Shown here: positions 19,105 to 27,743 of the stretch, one piece after another | Numbering within the stretch: the stretch's first letter is position 1 | Layout: the number at the start of each line of letters is the position of its first letter | Assembly (NCBI GenBank): GCA_014649555.1 | Contig: BMTG01000007.1 | Coordinates: 310,001 to 374,000 of the forward strand | DNA: 64,000 nt | Reading direction: 5' to 3' | Source of the DNA: Streptomyces globisporus | GTDB taxonomy: Bacteria > Actinomycetota > Actinomycetes > Streptomycetales > Streptomycetaceae | Made by a program: the position numbers and the translations under genes | The notes under the pieces: model-generated | Database searches by the model: none | What the model saw: only the letters and a program-made list of their open reading frames with translations | Told to the model about the DNA's origin: nothing

Positions 19105-19833
19105 GTGGGGCATGGCTGGGAAGGCGTCGTTCTCAAACTGTTCCGAGGACGGGATTTCACGTTCACCGTGACCGGCGCCGAGCAGGTCACCGACCGCTTC
19201 CGCCGGGTACACCTGACCGACGGCGGGCTGCTCACCGCGACCGGCGGGGCGCACCCCACGATGTGGGTGCGGCTCTGGTTCGAGAAGGACGGCAAACCGC
19301 ATCAGCGCGCCTTCACCCTGGTCGACCCGGACCCCGAGGCCGGGACCTTCAGTCTGGAATTCGCTCTCCACGAGGGCTCCGCCTGCGACTGGGCGAAAGC
19401 GGTCGAGCCCGGGCACACGATCGACGCGACGCTCCAGGGCACCGGTTTCACGCTGCCCGACCCGGCGCCGAAGCGGCTCTTCGTGATCGGTGACGCGGCG
19501 GCGCTGCCCGCGATCAACTCCCTGCTGGACGCGATCCCGTCGACTCCGGCGACCATCTGGTTCGAGACCGCGCACGAGGAGGACCGGAAACTGCCGTTCC
19601 GCCTCGACGAGGCCCACCACACCCTGCACCACGTGGAGCGCCGCGAGGCGGGCGCGCACCTGGTCGCCGAGGTGAAGGCGGCCCTGCCGGAGCTGCTGGG
19701 CGCGGACCACTCGGACGCGTACGTCTGGGTCGCCTGCGACACGTCGACGACCCGGACCCTGTCGGCGTACCTCCGCAAGGAGCTGGGCCTGCCCAAGGAC
19801 CGGGTGAACGCGCTGGGTTACTGGCGGCCGTAA
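19105..19833 (+). CDS. Siderophore-interacting protein (ferric-siderophore reductase)
   Basis: A 242-residue flavin-dependent reductase of the SIP/ViuB family that releases iron from imported ferric siderophores in the cytosol. It has the FAD-binding barrel (VRLWF then RAFTLVDPD, about residues 53-75) and a C-terminal NAD(P)H-binding half (LFVIGDAAALPAINSLLDAIP, about 126-146, then VWVACDTSTTR near 213). The GTG start lies 50 bp from the iron box, so iron repression is expected. Divergent from the acylase/GNAT fusion, which places that gene in siderophore metabolism. A strong bidirectional terminator follows. Confidence 0.93.
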   Translation: MGHGWEGVVLKLFRGRDFTFTVTGAEQVTDRFRRVHLTDGGLLTATGGAHPTMWVRLWFEKDGKPHQRAFTLVDPDPEAGTFSLEFALHEGSACDWAKAVEPGHTIDATLQGTGFTLPDPAPKRLFVIGDAAALPAINSLLDAIPSTPATIWFETAHEEDRKLPFRLDEAHHTLHHVERREAGAHLVAEVKAALPELLGADHSDAYVWVACDTSTTRTLSAYLRKELGLPKDRVNALGYWRP

Positions 19834-19853
19834 AACCCGAGAAGGCCACGACG

Positions 19854-19887
19854 AAGGGCCCCGGCGAGCTCGCTCGCCGGGGCCCTT
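19854..19887. terminator. Bidirectional hairpin terminator
   Basis: A perfect 15-bp stem (arms 19854-19868 and 19873-19887) with a 4-nt loop lies between the siderophore-interacting protein gene and the convergent DUF6463-like gene. The stem overlaps the stop codon of the latter. Confidence 0.85.
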
Positions 19888-20254
19888 ACGTGCCCGTGGA
19901 CCGCAGCGACCTGCGCAGCAGCACCCCGCCGATCCCCACCAGACTCGGGAAGCCGCTCTTCGGCATGGCGACCGTGCCCACCGCGCCGACGGCGGCCAGG
20001 ACGGCGCCCGCCGCGCGCTGGGCCGGCAGGTCCCCGTGCTCCTCGGCCGAGCGCAGCAGCCGGCCGCCCAGCCACAGCGTGGGGGTGGCGGCCATGAACC
20101 AGAAGGCGGCGGCCCGGTCGCCCCGGTCGGGGACCGAGCCGACGACGGGCCCTCGCCCGATCTCGGCGAGAACATCGCGGTAGATCACCGCACCGATGGC
20201 GCCATGAGCGATTCCGACCACCTGGAGCATGCGTCCCGCCGAAGCCCGTGTCAT
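19886..20254 (-). CDS. Small membrane protein, DUF6463-like
   Basis: A 122-residue protein with about four hydrophobic segments: GRMLQVVGIAHGAIGAVIY, AAAFWFMAATPTLWLGG, AAGAVLAAVGAVGTVAM and SLVGIGGVLLRR. It resembles a widespread actinobacterial family of small membrane proteins that I recall as DUF6463; no function is known. ATG 20254 is chosen because GATGAGG precedes it. A GTG-type upstream extension would lack a ribosome site. Its 3' end is embedded in the terminator. Confidence 0.75.
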   Translation of the reverse strand: MTRASAGRMLQVVGIAHGAIGAVIYRDVLAEIGRGPVVGSVPDRGDRAAAFWFMAATPTLWLGGRLLRSAEEHGDLPAQRAAGAVLAAVGAVGTVAMPKSGFPSLVGIGGVLLRRSLRSTGT

Positions 20255-20303
20255 GGCCTCATCGTACGAGCGGCCCGTACGCGACCGAGGCCCCACCGCG
20301 CCC

Positions 20304-21890
20304 TCAGTCCTGGACCACCAGCGCCGGGGTCTCCTTCGTCAGCACCTCGCCCCGGAAGAACGCCGGGCTGCGGCGCTCCATCGCGACCATCAGGACCACG
20401 CCGAGGAGCAGCAGCCCCACCCCGATGACGAACACCGAGCCGACGCCGAACACCGAGGAGCCGGAGCCGTAGGCCGGGTCCCACATGTCGTAGAGGGTCT
20501 TGGCGAAGACGGCGGCGAGCAGGATGCCGCCGAGCAGCGGGAAGAGGCCCTTGAAGACCAGGTCCCGGGCGGAGCGGGTCAGTTCGGCCCGGAAGTACCA
20601 GGCACAGGCGAAGGCGGTCAGCGCGTAGTAGAAGCAGATCATGAGGCCGAGCGCGTAGATGGTGTCGACCAGGACGTGCTCGCTGACCAGGGTCATCACG
20701 GTGTAGAAGACGCCGGTGCCGATGCCCGCCGTGACCGTCGCCCGGCCGGGCGTCTTGAAGCGGGGGTGGACCTTGGCGTACGAGGCCGGCATCGCCTCGT
20801 ACGCGGACATCGCGAGCACCGTGCGGGCGACCGGGATGAACGTGGTCTGGAGGCTGGCGGCGGCCGAGGCGAGGACCGCGAGGAAGAGCAGGACGCCGAG
20901 GCCGGGGCCCATCACCGGTCCGGCGAGGGCGGCGAAGACGTTGTCGGAGGTGTCCGGGTTGGCGAGGCCGAGCCCGGACTCACCGGAGCCGACGGCCATC
21001 TGCGCGGCGATGCCGGTGGCGAGGTAGGAGCCGACCAGGACGACCATCGCGATGAGGGCCGCGCGGCCGGGGGTCTTCTCGCTGCCGGTGGTCTCCTCGT
21101 TGGCGGTCAGGCAGGCGTCCCACCCCCAGAACATGAAGATGGAGAGCGAGAGGCCCGCCGTGAAGGCGGCGAAGGACTGGACGGCGAAGGGGTTCAGCCA
21201 GGACCAGGAGAAGTCGAGCGAGGACGCGAAGTCCGGGCCGCCGCTGCCGGCCTTGCTGAGCGCCATCGTCACGAACAGGGCGAGGACGGCCAATTGGAGC
21301 CCGACCAGGGCGTACTGGATGCCCTTGGTGGCGGTCATGCCCCGGTAGCTGATCGCGGTGGCGACGGCGATGAGGGCGAGGCAGGTGAGGATGTGGACGG
21401 GCTTGCTGTCGTCCAGGGCGGCCACCGAAGCGCTGCCGGTGATCTCGCCCGCCAGCAGCCAGAAGTACGAGGTGGCGACGCCCGCCAGGTTGGACAGCAC
21501 GATGATCGTCGCGATGACGAGACCCCAGCCGCACATCCAGCCGACGCGCGGGCCGAACGCCTTCACCGTCCAGGTGAAGGAGGTGCCGCAGTCCGGCATC
21601 GCCTTGTTCAGCTCGCGGTAGGCGAACGCCACGAGCAGCATCGGCAGGAACCCGGCCAGGAAGACGGCGGGCATCTGCACGCCGACCTCTCCGGCGGTGG
21701 AGCCGAGGGTGGAGGTCAGGCAGTAGACGGGCGCGACGGTGGAGACACCGATGACCGCACTGCCCATGAGGCCGACGGAGTTCCCGCCGAGCCCTTTGCC
21801 GCGTACGCCGCCGCTGCCCGTGCCACCGTCGGCCGGGGCGCTTCCCCGTACCGTGTCTCCGGCCCGTGGCCGCGCGTCCAGCTGAGTCAT
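20304..21890 (-). CDS. APC-superfamily amino acid/polyamine permease
   Basis: A 528-residue integral membrane transporter with about 12 predicted helices. The first helix carries the APC signature (GLMGSAVIGVSTVAPVYCLTSTLG), and FAYRELNKAMPDCGTSFTWTVKAFGP is typical of amino acid and polyamine permeases. Both ends are cytosolic. Substrate unknown; no metabolic partner is adjacent. ATG 21890 gives the family's usual short N-terminus, though no good ribosome site is seen. A nested palindrome lies 29-69 bp upstream and may control it. Confidence 0.9.
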   Translation of the reverse strand: MTQLDARPRAGDTVRGSAPADGGTGSGGVRGKGLGGNSVGLMGSAVIGVSTVAPVYCLTSTLGSTAGEVGVQMPAVFLAGFLPMLLVAFAYRELNKAMPDCGTSFTWTVKAFGPRVGWMCGWGLVIATIIVLSNLAGVATSYFWLLAGEITGSASVAALDDSKPVHILTCLALIAVATAISYRGMTATKGIQYALVGLQLAVLALFVTMALSKAGSGGPDFASSLDFSWSWLNPFAVQSFAAFTAGLSLSIFMFWGWDACLTANEETTGSEKTPGRAALIAMVVLVGSYLATGIAAQMAVGSGESGLGLANPDTSDNVFAALAGPVMGPGLGVLLFLAVLASAAASLQTTFIPVARTVLAMSAYEAMPASYAKVHPRFKTPGRATVTAGIGTGVFYTVMTLVSEHVLVDTIYALGLMICFYYALTAFACAWYFRAELTRSARDLVFKGLFPLLGGILLAAVFAKTLYDMWDPAYGSGSSVFGVGSVFVIGVGLLLLGVVLMVAMERRSPAFFRGEVLTKETPALVVQD

Positions 21891-21918
21891 GAGAAGGACG
21901 CTATGCGCTGCGATATCC

Positions 21919-21959
21919 ACATCCGGAGCGTGAGACTCGAACGTCTCACCCTTGGATGT
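21919..21959 (-). promoter_or_regulatory. Nested palindrome upstream of the APC permease gene
   Basis: Inner arms GTGAGAC (21930-21936) and GTCTCAC (21943-21949) with a 6-nt spacer, enclosed by outer arms ACATCC (21919-21924) and GGATGT (21954-21959). It could be a two-layer operator or an RNA hairpin in the leader. The rest of the roughly 240-bp gap to the aldehyde dehydrogenase gene is AT-richer than its surroundings, with no gene. Confidence 0.55.
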
Positions 21960-22128
21960 AGCAGCCAACTGCCCGTGAACACTTCATCAATTCAAGGTCA
22001 CATTCACATGAAACCTTGCAATGCATGCCACTCGGCCGAGCGTGACGACGTACGGTAACCGTAGCCCTGTCCGTTTTGCGTAGGTTCAAAATTTTCCCGC
22101 GCCGCTCCGCGCACGCTCCGCCGCTGGT

Positions 22129-23595
22129 CTATCCGGGCCAGACGATCGCCTGTGTCTCGCTGTAGGCGTGCAGGGCGTACGAGCCCACGTCCCGCCCCAC
22201 CCCGCTCTTCCTGAACCCGCCGAACGGGGCCTCCATGTTCCGCCCGACCGTGTTGACGCCGACCCCGCCCGCGCGCAGCCGGCGGGCGATACGGAAGGCG
22301 CGGGCGACATCGCCGGACCAGACGTAGTCGATGAGGCCGTAGTCGCTGTCGTTGGCCAGCGCGACGCCTTCCTCCTCGTGGTCGAAGGGGACGACCACGA
22401 CGACCGGCCCGAAGATCTCCTCACGGACGACCCGCATGTCGGGGGTGCAGTCGGCCAGCAGGGTGGGCGCCACGTAGAAGCCTTGGTCGAGGTGGGCGGG
22501 CCGGGCGCCGCCGGTGACGACGCGCGCGCCTTCCTTCCGGCCCAGCTCCACATACGCCTCGACGCGGTCGCGGTGGGCGGCGGAGATGACCGGGCCGACG
22601 ACCGTGGCCCGGTCGGCGGGGTCGCCGACGGTGAGCGCGTTCGCGTACGCGGCGAGCGCCCCGATCAGCTCGTCGTACCGGGACCGGTGGACGAGGACGC
22701 GGGTCGGAGCCGTACAGATCTGTCCGCTGTAGAAGGAGAAGGTGGTCCCGATACCCGCGACGGCGGAGCCCAGGTCCGCGTCCTCCAGCACCAGGGCCGC
22801 CCCCTTTCCGCCCAGCTCCATCAGCTGCCGCTTCATCCCGCGCCCGCACACCTCCGCGATGCGCTGCCCGACGGCGGTGGACCCGGTGAAGCTGACCATG
22901 TCGACGTCCCGAGAGTCGACGGCGGCCTCACCGGCTTCCGCGCCCGACCCGGTGACGACGTTCACCACCCCCGGCGGAACACCCGCCTCCGCGAGGGCGG
23001 CGGCCATCCGGAGGACGGAGAGCGGGTCCTGCGGGGCGGGCTTCACGACGACCGTGTTGCCCATCGCGAGCGCGGGCGCGATCTTGCCCGCCGGGTTGGC
23101 CCAGGGGTTGTTGTACGAGGTGATGCAGGTGACCACGCCGACCGGCTGGCGGACGGCCAGCGCCCCGAAGACCCCGGCCCGCCCCATCGGCCCGGCCTCG
23201 TTGACCTGGGGCGCGACGGCCACCTCGACCGGCTCCAGCGCGCCGCGCGCGTACCGCCGGAACCGGGCGATGCCCACCCCCACCTGCATCCCCCGGGCGG
23301 TGGAGGTGGTGGCTCCGCTCTCCCGCCGGGCGATCTCGGCGTGGGCGGGGAAGTCCCGCTGAATGATGTCCGCCGTACGGTCCAGGATCGCGGCACGCTC
23401 CTCGGGCCGGGTCCGCGCCCAGGCCGGGAAGGCCGCTTTCGCCGCCGCTGCCGCCTCGTGCGCCTGGGCGCGGCTCGCCTCGGGGGCGAGGCCGACGACC
23501 TCCTCGGTGGCCGGGTCGACGACCTCGTAGTGCCCGCCGGCGGGCTCGGCCCACTCCCCGCCGATGAACAGCTTCCCGGGGCTGTGGTCGCTCAC
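22129..23595 (-). CDS. Aldehyde dehydrogenase
   Basis: A 488-residue NAD(P)-dependent aldehyde dehydrogenase, predicted cytosolic. The cofactor region SYNNPWANPAGKIAPALAMG with KPAPQDP is present, the general base is Glu in MELGGKGA (about residue 266), and the catalytic Cys is in GQICTAPTR (about 300). The GTG start overlaps the stop of the preceding amidohydrolase by 4 bp, so the two are translationally coupled and probably act in one pathway, oxidising an aldehyde formed from the amidohydrolase product. Substrate unknown. Confidence 0.93.
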   Translation of the reverse strand: MSDHSPGKLFIGGEWAEPAGGHYEVVDPATEEVVGLAPEASRAQAHEAAAAAKAAFPAWARTRPEERAAILDRTADIIQRDFPAHAEIARRESGATTSTARGMQVGVGIARFRRYARGALEPVEVAVAPQVNEAGPMGRAGVFGALAVRQPVGVVTCITSYNNPWANPAGKIAPALAMGNTVVVKPAPQDPLSVLRMAAALAEAGVPPGVVNVVTGSGAEAGEAAVDSRDVDMVSFTGSTAVGQRIAEVCGRGMKRQLMELGGKGAALVLEDADLGSAVAGIGTTFSFYSGQICTAPTRVLVHRSRYDELIGALAAYANALTVGDPADRATVVGPVISAAHRDRVEAYVELGRKEGARVVTGGARPAHLDQGFYVAPTLLADCTPDMRVVREEIFGPVVVVVPFDHEEEGVALANDSDYGLIDYVWSGDVARAFRIARRLRAGGVGVNTVGRNMEAPFGGFRKSGVGRDVGSYALHAYSETQAIVWPG

Positions 23596-25331
23596 GCGGT
23601 ACTCACCGTCCGGGTGTCACGGCCCGAGCGCAGCACCGTCCCCGGCACGGCCCCCGTGACCTTGTCGTCGCGCAGGGTCTCGACGCCGTTGACCCGTACG
23701 GAGACGATCCCGATGGCCTTGGAGTCCAGACGCGGGCTGTCCCCGGGCAGGTCGTGGACGAGGGTGGCGGGTCCGGCGTCGATCCGCTCGGGGTCGAAGA
23801 GGACGAGGTCGGCGTGGAAGCCCTCCTCGATCCGGCCGCGCTCGCGCAGCCCGAAGAGCCGGGCGGGATCGTCGGTGAGCATCTTGACGGCGGTGGTCAG
23901 CGGGACGAGCTTCCGCCCCCGCAGGCAGTCGCCGAGGAAGCGGGTGGTGTACGGGGCCCCGCACATCCGGTCCAGGTGCGCGCCCGCGTCGGACCCGCCG
24001 AGCATGACGTCCTCGTGCTCCCAGGTGCGTTGCCGCAGGGCCCAGGAGTCCGGGTCGTTGTCGGTGGGCATCGGCCACAGGACCGTCCGCAGATCGTCGG
24101 CGGCGCAGATCTCGACCAGGCAGTGGAAGGCGTCCTGGCCGCGCTCGGCCGCGATGTCGTCGACGACCCGCCCGCTGAGCCCTTCGTTGGCGGCGCTGTA
24201 GGTGTCCCCGATGACGTACCGGCCGAAGTGGGCGAGCCGCCGGAAGACCCCGGCCTCCTTGCTGTCGGCGCGGCGCAGCATCTCGGCGCGGGTGGCGGGA
24301 TCCCGGAGTCGTTCGATGCGCTCGGGAACGGGGAGGGCGAGCACTTCGCCCCAGCCGGGGATGAGGTTGAGGGCGCAGAACGTGCCGAGCGACATGTTCA
24401 TGGGAGTGAGGATCGGCATGGTCAGGGCCACGATCCGGCCGCCGGCGCGGCGGGCCCGCTCACTCGGGATCAACTGGCGCGGTACGCGTTCGGGGACGGC
24501 GGCGTCGATGGTGAGGACGTTCCAGTTGAGCGGGCGTCCGGCGGCGGCCGTCATGTCGACGAAGAGGTCGATCTCCTCGTCGGAGAACTGGTCCAGGCAC
24601 CCGGCGACGATCGCCTCCAGCTGGGTCCCCTCGTGCTCGCCGACCGCGCGGGACAGCGCGAGGAGCTCCTCGGGGAGGGCGTGCCGGGAGGCGACGGGCT
24701 CGCCGTCGCCGTCGGAGTGGGTGGACGACTGAGTGGTGGAGAGCCCCCAGGCCCCGGCGTCCATGGCGTCATGGAAGAGCGCGAGCATGGCGTCCAGCTG
24801 GTCCGGGGTGGGCTGCCCGCCGACGGCGTCGGGGCCCATGACGTGCCGCCGCAGGGCGCAGTGCCCGACCATGAACCCGGCGTTGACGGCGATGCGCCCT
24901 TCGAGGGCGTCGAGGTACTCGCGGAAGGTGGACCAGGTCCAGTCGACGCCTTCCTCCAGGGCGGCCAGGGCCATCCCCTCCACCCGCGACATCATCCGGC
25001 GGGTGTAGTCGGCGTCCTCGGGCCGGTCGGGGTGGAGGGGCGCGAGGGTGAACCCGCAGTTGCCGCCCGCGACGGTGGTGACGCCGTGGTTCATGGAGGG
25101 GGTGGCGTAGGGGTCCCAGAAGAGCTGGGCGTCGTAGTGGGTGTGCGGGTCGACGAACCCGGGGGCGAGGACGAGCCCGTCTGCGTCCTCGCTGGTGACG
25201 GCCTCTTCGGTGACGGTTCCGGGCGCGGCGATGACGGCGATGCGGCCGCCGCGGATGCCGATGTCGGCGGTGTACGCGGGCCCGCCGGTGCCGTCCACGA
25301 CGGTCGCGCGGCGGATGAGGTGGTCGAGCAT
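23592..25331 (-). CDS. N-acyl-D-amino-acid deacylase family amidohydrolase
   Basis: A 579-residue metal-dependent amidohydrolase of the D-aminoacylase/dihydroorotase-like group. It has the N-terminal small beta domain, the metal motif GFVDPHTHYDAQLFWDPY at about residues 57-74, then GVTTVAGGNCGF, and the C-terminal GSDAGAHLDRM near 445. It hydrolyses an amide or cyclic amide bond, but the name should not be taken as proof of D-amino acid activity. AGAAGGGAA precedes ATG 25331. Coupled to the aldehyde dehydrogenase and downstream of the luciferase-like gene across a repeat-rich gap. Confidence 0.88.
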   Translation of the reverse strand: MLDHLIRRATVVDGTGGPAYTADIGIRGGRIAVIAAPGTVTEEAVTSEDADGLVLAPGFVDPHTHYDAQLFWDPYATPSMNHGVTTVAGGNCGFTLAPLHPDRPEDADYTRRMMSRVEGMALAALEEGVDWTWSTFREYLDALEGRIAVNAGFMVGHCALRRHVMGPDAVGGQPTPDQLDAMLALFHDAMDAGAWGLSTTQSSTHSDGDGEPVASRHALPEELLALSRAVGEHEGTQLEAIVAGCLDQFSDEEIDLFVDMTAAAGRPLNWNVLTIDAAVPERVPRQLIPSERARRAGGRIVALTMPILTPMNMSLGTFCALNLIPGWGEVLALPVPERIERLRDPATRAEMLRRADSKEAGVFRRLAHFGRYVIGDTYSAANEGLSGRVVDDIAAERGQDAFHCLVEICAADDLRTVLWPMPTDNDPDSWALRQRTWEHEDVMLGGSDAGAHLDRMCGAPYTTRFLGDCLRGRKLVPLTTAVKMLTDDPARLFGLRERGRIEEGFHADLVLFDPERIDAGPATLVHDLPGDSPRLDSKAIGIVSVRVNGVETLRDDKVTGAVPGTVLRSGRDTRTVSTA

Positions 25332-25481
25332 GACGGTTCCCTTCTGGGGGTTCCTTCTTCGGCTCGGTCGGGACAGCCGGGGTACGCACGCTTGGGCCGC
25401 GGTACGTACCCCGGCTCACAGGGCGACGGTCCGGGAAGACGCCGCCCAGTTCACCGGCGGAGGCTCCGCCCCCACACCCCC

Positions 25482-25676
25482 GCTCCTCAATCGCCGGAGG
25501 GGCTTGATGTGCGGGCCCAGTTCCAGCCCCGCCGGCGCTTGAGGCGAGTCTCTTCAGCTCTCCGGGGCTTGAGGAGCGGGGCAGATCCAGCACGGCCGGG
25601 GCAGATCCAGCCTCGCCGGCGTTTGAGGCGGATCTTTTCAGCCCCTCCGGCGCTTGAGGAGCGGGGCCCGGGGCAG
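25482..25676. repeat. Cluster of five dispersed intergenic repeats
   Basis: The 354-bp gap 25332-25685 holds no gene. It contains five copies of a CCGGCG(C/T)TTGAGG-type core: one reversed at about 25482-25502, then forward copies near 25530, 25560, 25614 and 25643. Two ending types alternate (TTGAGGCG and TTGAGGAGCGGGG). The phrase GGCAGATCCAGC also occurs twice between copies. The same core forms the inverted pair at 11.1 kb. Confidence 0.75.
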
Positions 25677-25685
25677 CGCCCCGAA

Positions 25686-26810
25686 TCAGTTGGCGGCGGC
25701 CCGGAACCGCGAGGTCCGATGCACCGGATCCGTATCGATCTGCGGAATCACGTGCTCCCCGATCAACCGAATCGTGTTCATCGTGTCCTCGGGACTGATC
25801 CCGATCGGCAACCCGAAGCTCAACTGATCCGCCCCCGCCCGATCCCACCGCCGGCACTGCTTCAGCACCTCGTCCGGGTCACCGCAGATCATCAGCTCCT
25901 CCGCGATGAGCAGCTCCACGATCTCCTCGGTGTACTCCGGCAGAAGCTCCGGCCACTCCGGAATCCCCTCCGGCCGCGGAAACGTGTCGTGGTAGCGGAA
26001 CAGCAGCGACTGGAGGTAGTTGAGCCCCCCGCCCACCGCGATCTCCACCGCCTTCGCGTGCGTCTCGGCACAGATGGCCGTGGACGTCACCATCACGTTG
26101 TCGTTGACGAACGCCCCCACCGGCTCCGCGTCCTTGACCGCGTTCTTGTAGGACTCGACGACCCACTCCATGTCGGAGACCTTCTGCACGCTGAAGCCCA
26201 GCACGCCGAGCCCCTTCTTGCCCGCCATGGCGTACGAGGACGGCGACCCGGCCGCGTACCACATGGCCGGGTGCGCACCCCCGTACGGCTTCGGCAGGAT
26301 CTTGCGCGGCGGCAGCGACCAGTGCTTGCCCTGGAAGCCGGCGTACTCGTCCTGGAGCCACATCTTGGGGAACTCGGCGATCGTCTCCTCCCACAGCTCC
26401 TTCGTGTGGTTCATGTCGGTGATGCCCGGCATGAACCCGAGGATCTCGTGGCTGCCCGCACCCCGCCCGGTGCCGAACTCGAAGCGGCCTTCGGAGAGAT
26501 GGTCGAGCATCGCGACCTTCTCGGCGACCTTCACCGGGTGGTTGACGGGCGCGAGCGGGTTGAAGATGCCGGAGCCGAGATGGATGCGCTCGGTGGCGTG
26601 CGCGAGATAGCCGAGGTAGACGTCGTTGGCGGAGAGGTGCGAGTACTCCTCCAGGAAGTGGTGCTCGGAGGCCCAGGCGTACTTGAAGCCGGACTTGTCC
26701 GCCTGGATGACGTACTCGGTCTCCTCGATCAGCGCCTTGTGCTCTGCCTCGGGGTCCACCTTGGCACGCGCGGCGGGCACGTACCCCTGAACAAAGAGCC
26801 CGAATTCCAC
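25686..26810 (-). CDS. Luciferase-like flavin-dependent oxidoreductase
   Basis: A 374-residue TIM-barrel enzyme of the bacterial luciferase superfamily. Signature stretches are YAWASEHHFLEEY (about residues 44-56), LGSGIFNPLAPVNHP, and MLDHLSEGRFEFGTGRGAGSHE (about 101-122). The length and the EHHF motif suggest an FMN-dependent monooxygenase rather than a short F420 enzyme. Starts at GTG 26810 without a clear ribosome site. Two palindromic operator candidates lie 36-115 bp upstream. Genomic order suggests it opens an operon running into the amidohydrolase and aldehyde dehydrogenase genes, although the 354-bp repeat region separates them. Confidence 0.88.
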   Translation of the reverse strand: MEFGLFVQGYVPAARAKVDPEAEHKALIEETEYVIQADKSGFKYAWASEHHFLEEYSHLSANDVYLGYLAHATERIHLGSGIFNPLAPVNHPVKVAEKVAMLDHLSEGRFEFGTGRGAGSHEILGFMPGITDMNHTKELWEETIAEFPKMWLQDEYAGFQGKHWSLPPRKILPKPYGGAHPAMWYAAGSPSSYAMAGKKGLGVLGFSVQKVSDMEWVVESYKNAVKDAEPVGAFVNDNVMVTSTAICAETHAKAVEIAVGGGLNYLQSLLFRYHDTFPRPEGIPEWPELLPEYTEEIVELLIAEELMICGDPDEVLKQCRRWDRAGADQLSFGLPIGISPEDTMNTIRLIGEHVIPQIDTDPVHRTSRFRAAAN

Positions 26811-26845
26811 GGAGGTTCACCGTCCTCAAGTTTTCCCGGCGAATC

Positions 26846-26864
26846 ATCTGACGATCCGTCAGAT
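26846..26864. promoter_or_regulatory. TetR-type operator candidate, site 1
   Basis: Perfect inverted repeat ATCTGACG-ATC-CGTCAGAT, 36 bp upstream of the luciferase-like gene start. Symmetry and length are typical of TetR-family operators. The related sites at 26909 and 28771 share the CTGACG core. Confidence 0.7.
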
Positions 26865-26908
26865 TGCGATGCGACCGACTGTTCCACCACGGCCGCACCC
26901 CGTCAATA

Positions 26909-26925
26909 CCTGACGCCCAGTCAGG
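26909..26925. promoter_or_regulatory. TetR-type operator candidate, site 2
   Basis: Perfect inverted repeat CCTGAC-GCCCA-GTCAGG between the SDR stop and the luciferase-like gene start; same 17-bp frame as sites 1 and 3. Confidence 0.6.
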
Positions 26926-26934
26926 CACGCTGCT

Positions 26935-27732
26935 TCAGAAGGGGCTGACGCCCGCCAGCCACCCCCCGTCCACGACGAACGGCTGCCCGGTGATGTACGA
27001 GGAGTCGTCGCAGGTCAGGAACAGGACCAGCGCGGCGACCTCCTCGGGCCGCCCGATCCGGCCCATCGGGAGGAGCTTGCGGTAGTACGCCTCCAGGGCG
27101 GCGTCGGACGTCGCCAGGTCGGCGTCCGGGTCCAGCAGGGCCGGGTTGCTCATCGCGGTGTCGACGGCCCCCGGACAGACGGCGTTGACCCGGACCCCCT
27201 TCCCCGCCAGCTCCATGGCGGCGACCCTGGTGAGCCCCAGCACCGCGTGCTTGGTCGCGGCGTACGCGCCGACCAGCGGCATGCCGGTCAGCCCGGTGTA
27301 CGAGGACGTGTTGACGATCGTCCCGCCGCCCGCGGCCTCGATCTCCGGCGCGACGGCGCGGATCCCGAGGAAGGCTCCGGTCATGTTGACCCGCACCACC
27401 TGCTCGAACTCCGCCAGGGGGGTGTTGACCAGTTCGTTGAAGCGCAGGATGCCCGCGTTGTTGACCAGCCCGTCGATCTTCCCGAAGGCGTCCCTGGCCG
27501 CGGCGACGGCGGCGGCCCAGTCCTGCTCATCGCCCACGTCGAGCCGCACGAACCGAGCGACGTCCGCTCCCAGCTCCTCCCTCAACTCCTCTGCCAGCGC
27601 CTCCCCTTGCTCGACCAGCACGTCGGCGACGACGACCCGCGCACCCTCGGCCGCGAAGAGCCGCGCCTCCTGCTCGCCCTGCCCGCGCGCAGCCCCCGTG
27701 ACGAGGACGACCCGCCCGTCCAGCTTGCCCAT
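26935..27732 (-). CDS. Short-chain dehydrogenase/reductase
   Basis: A 265-residue NAD(P)-dependent SDR. The cofactor motif TGAARGQG lies at about residues 12-19, NNAG at about 90, and the catalytic set is Ser in VNTSSYTGL with Tyr-x-x-x-Lys in YAATK near 156. Asp at the end of the second strand (VVADV) suggests NAD preference. The family members most like this act on secondary alcohols or ketones in degradation pathways. GAAGGAGA precedes the ATG, 11 bp after the stop of the luciferase-like gene at 27744, so those two form an operon. Confidence 0.92.
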   Translation of the reverse strand: MGKLDGRVVLVTGAARGQGEQEARLFAAEGARVVVADVLVEQGEALAEELREELGADVARFVRLDVGDEQDWAAAVAAARDAFGKIDGLVNNAGILRFNELVNTPLAEFEQVVRVNMTGAFLGIRAVAPEIEAAGGGTIVNTSSYTGLTGMPLVGAYAATKHAVLGLTRVAAMELAGKGVRVNAVCPGAVDTAMSNPALLDPDADLATSDAALEAYYRKLLPMGRIGRPEEVAALVLFLTCDDSSYITGQPFVVDGGWLAGVSPF

Positions 27733-27743
27733 GTCCGTCTCCT

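Noticed and set aside
22129..23595. 2-ketoglutarate semialdehyde dehydrogenase completing the uronate route
   Set aside because: It is coupled to an amidohydrolase in a separately regulated cluster about 18 kb from the uronate genes; nothing specific supports that substrate.
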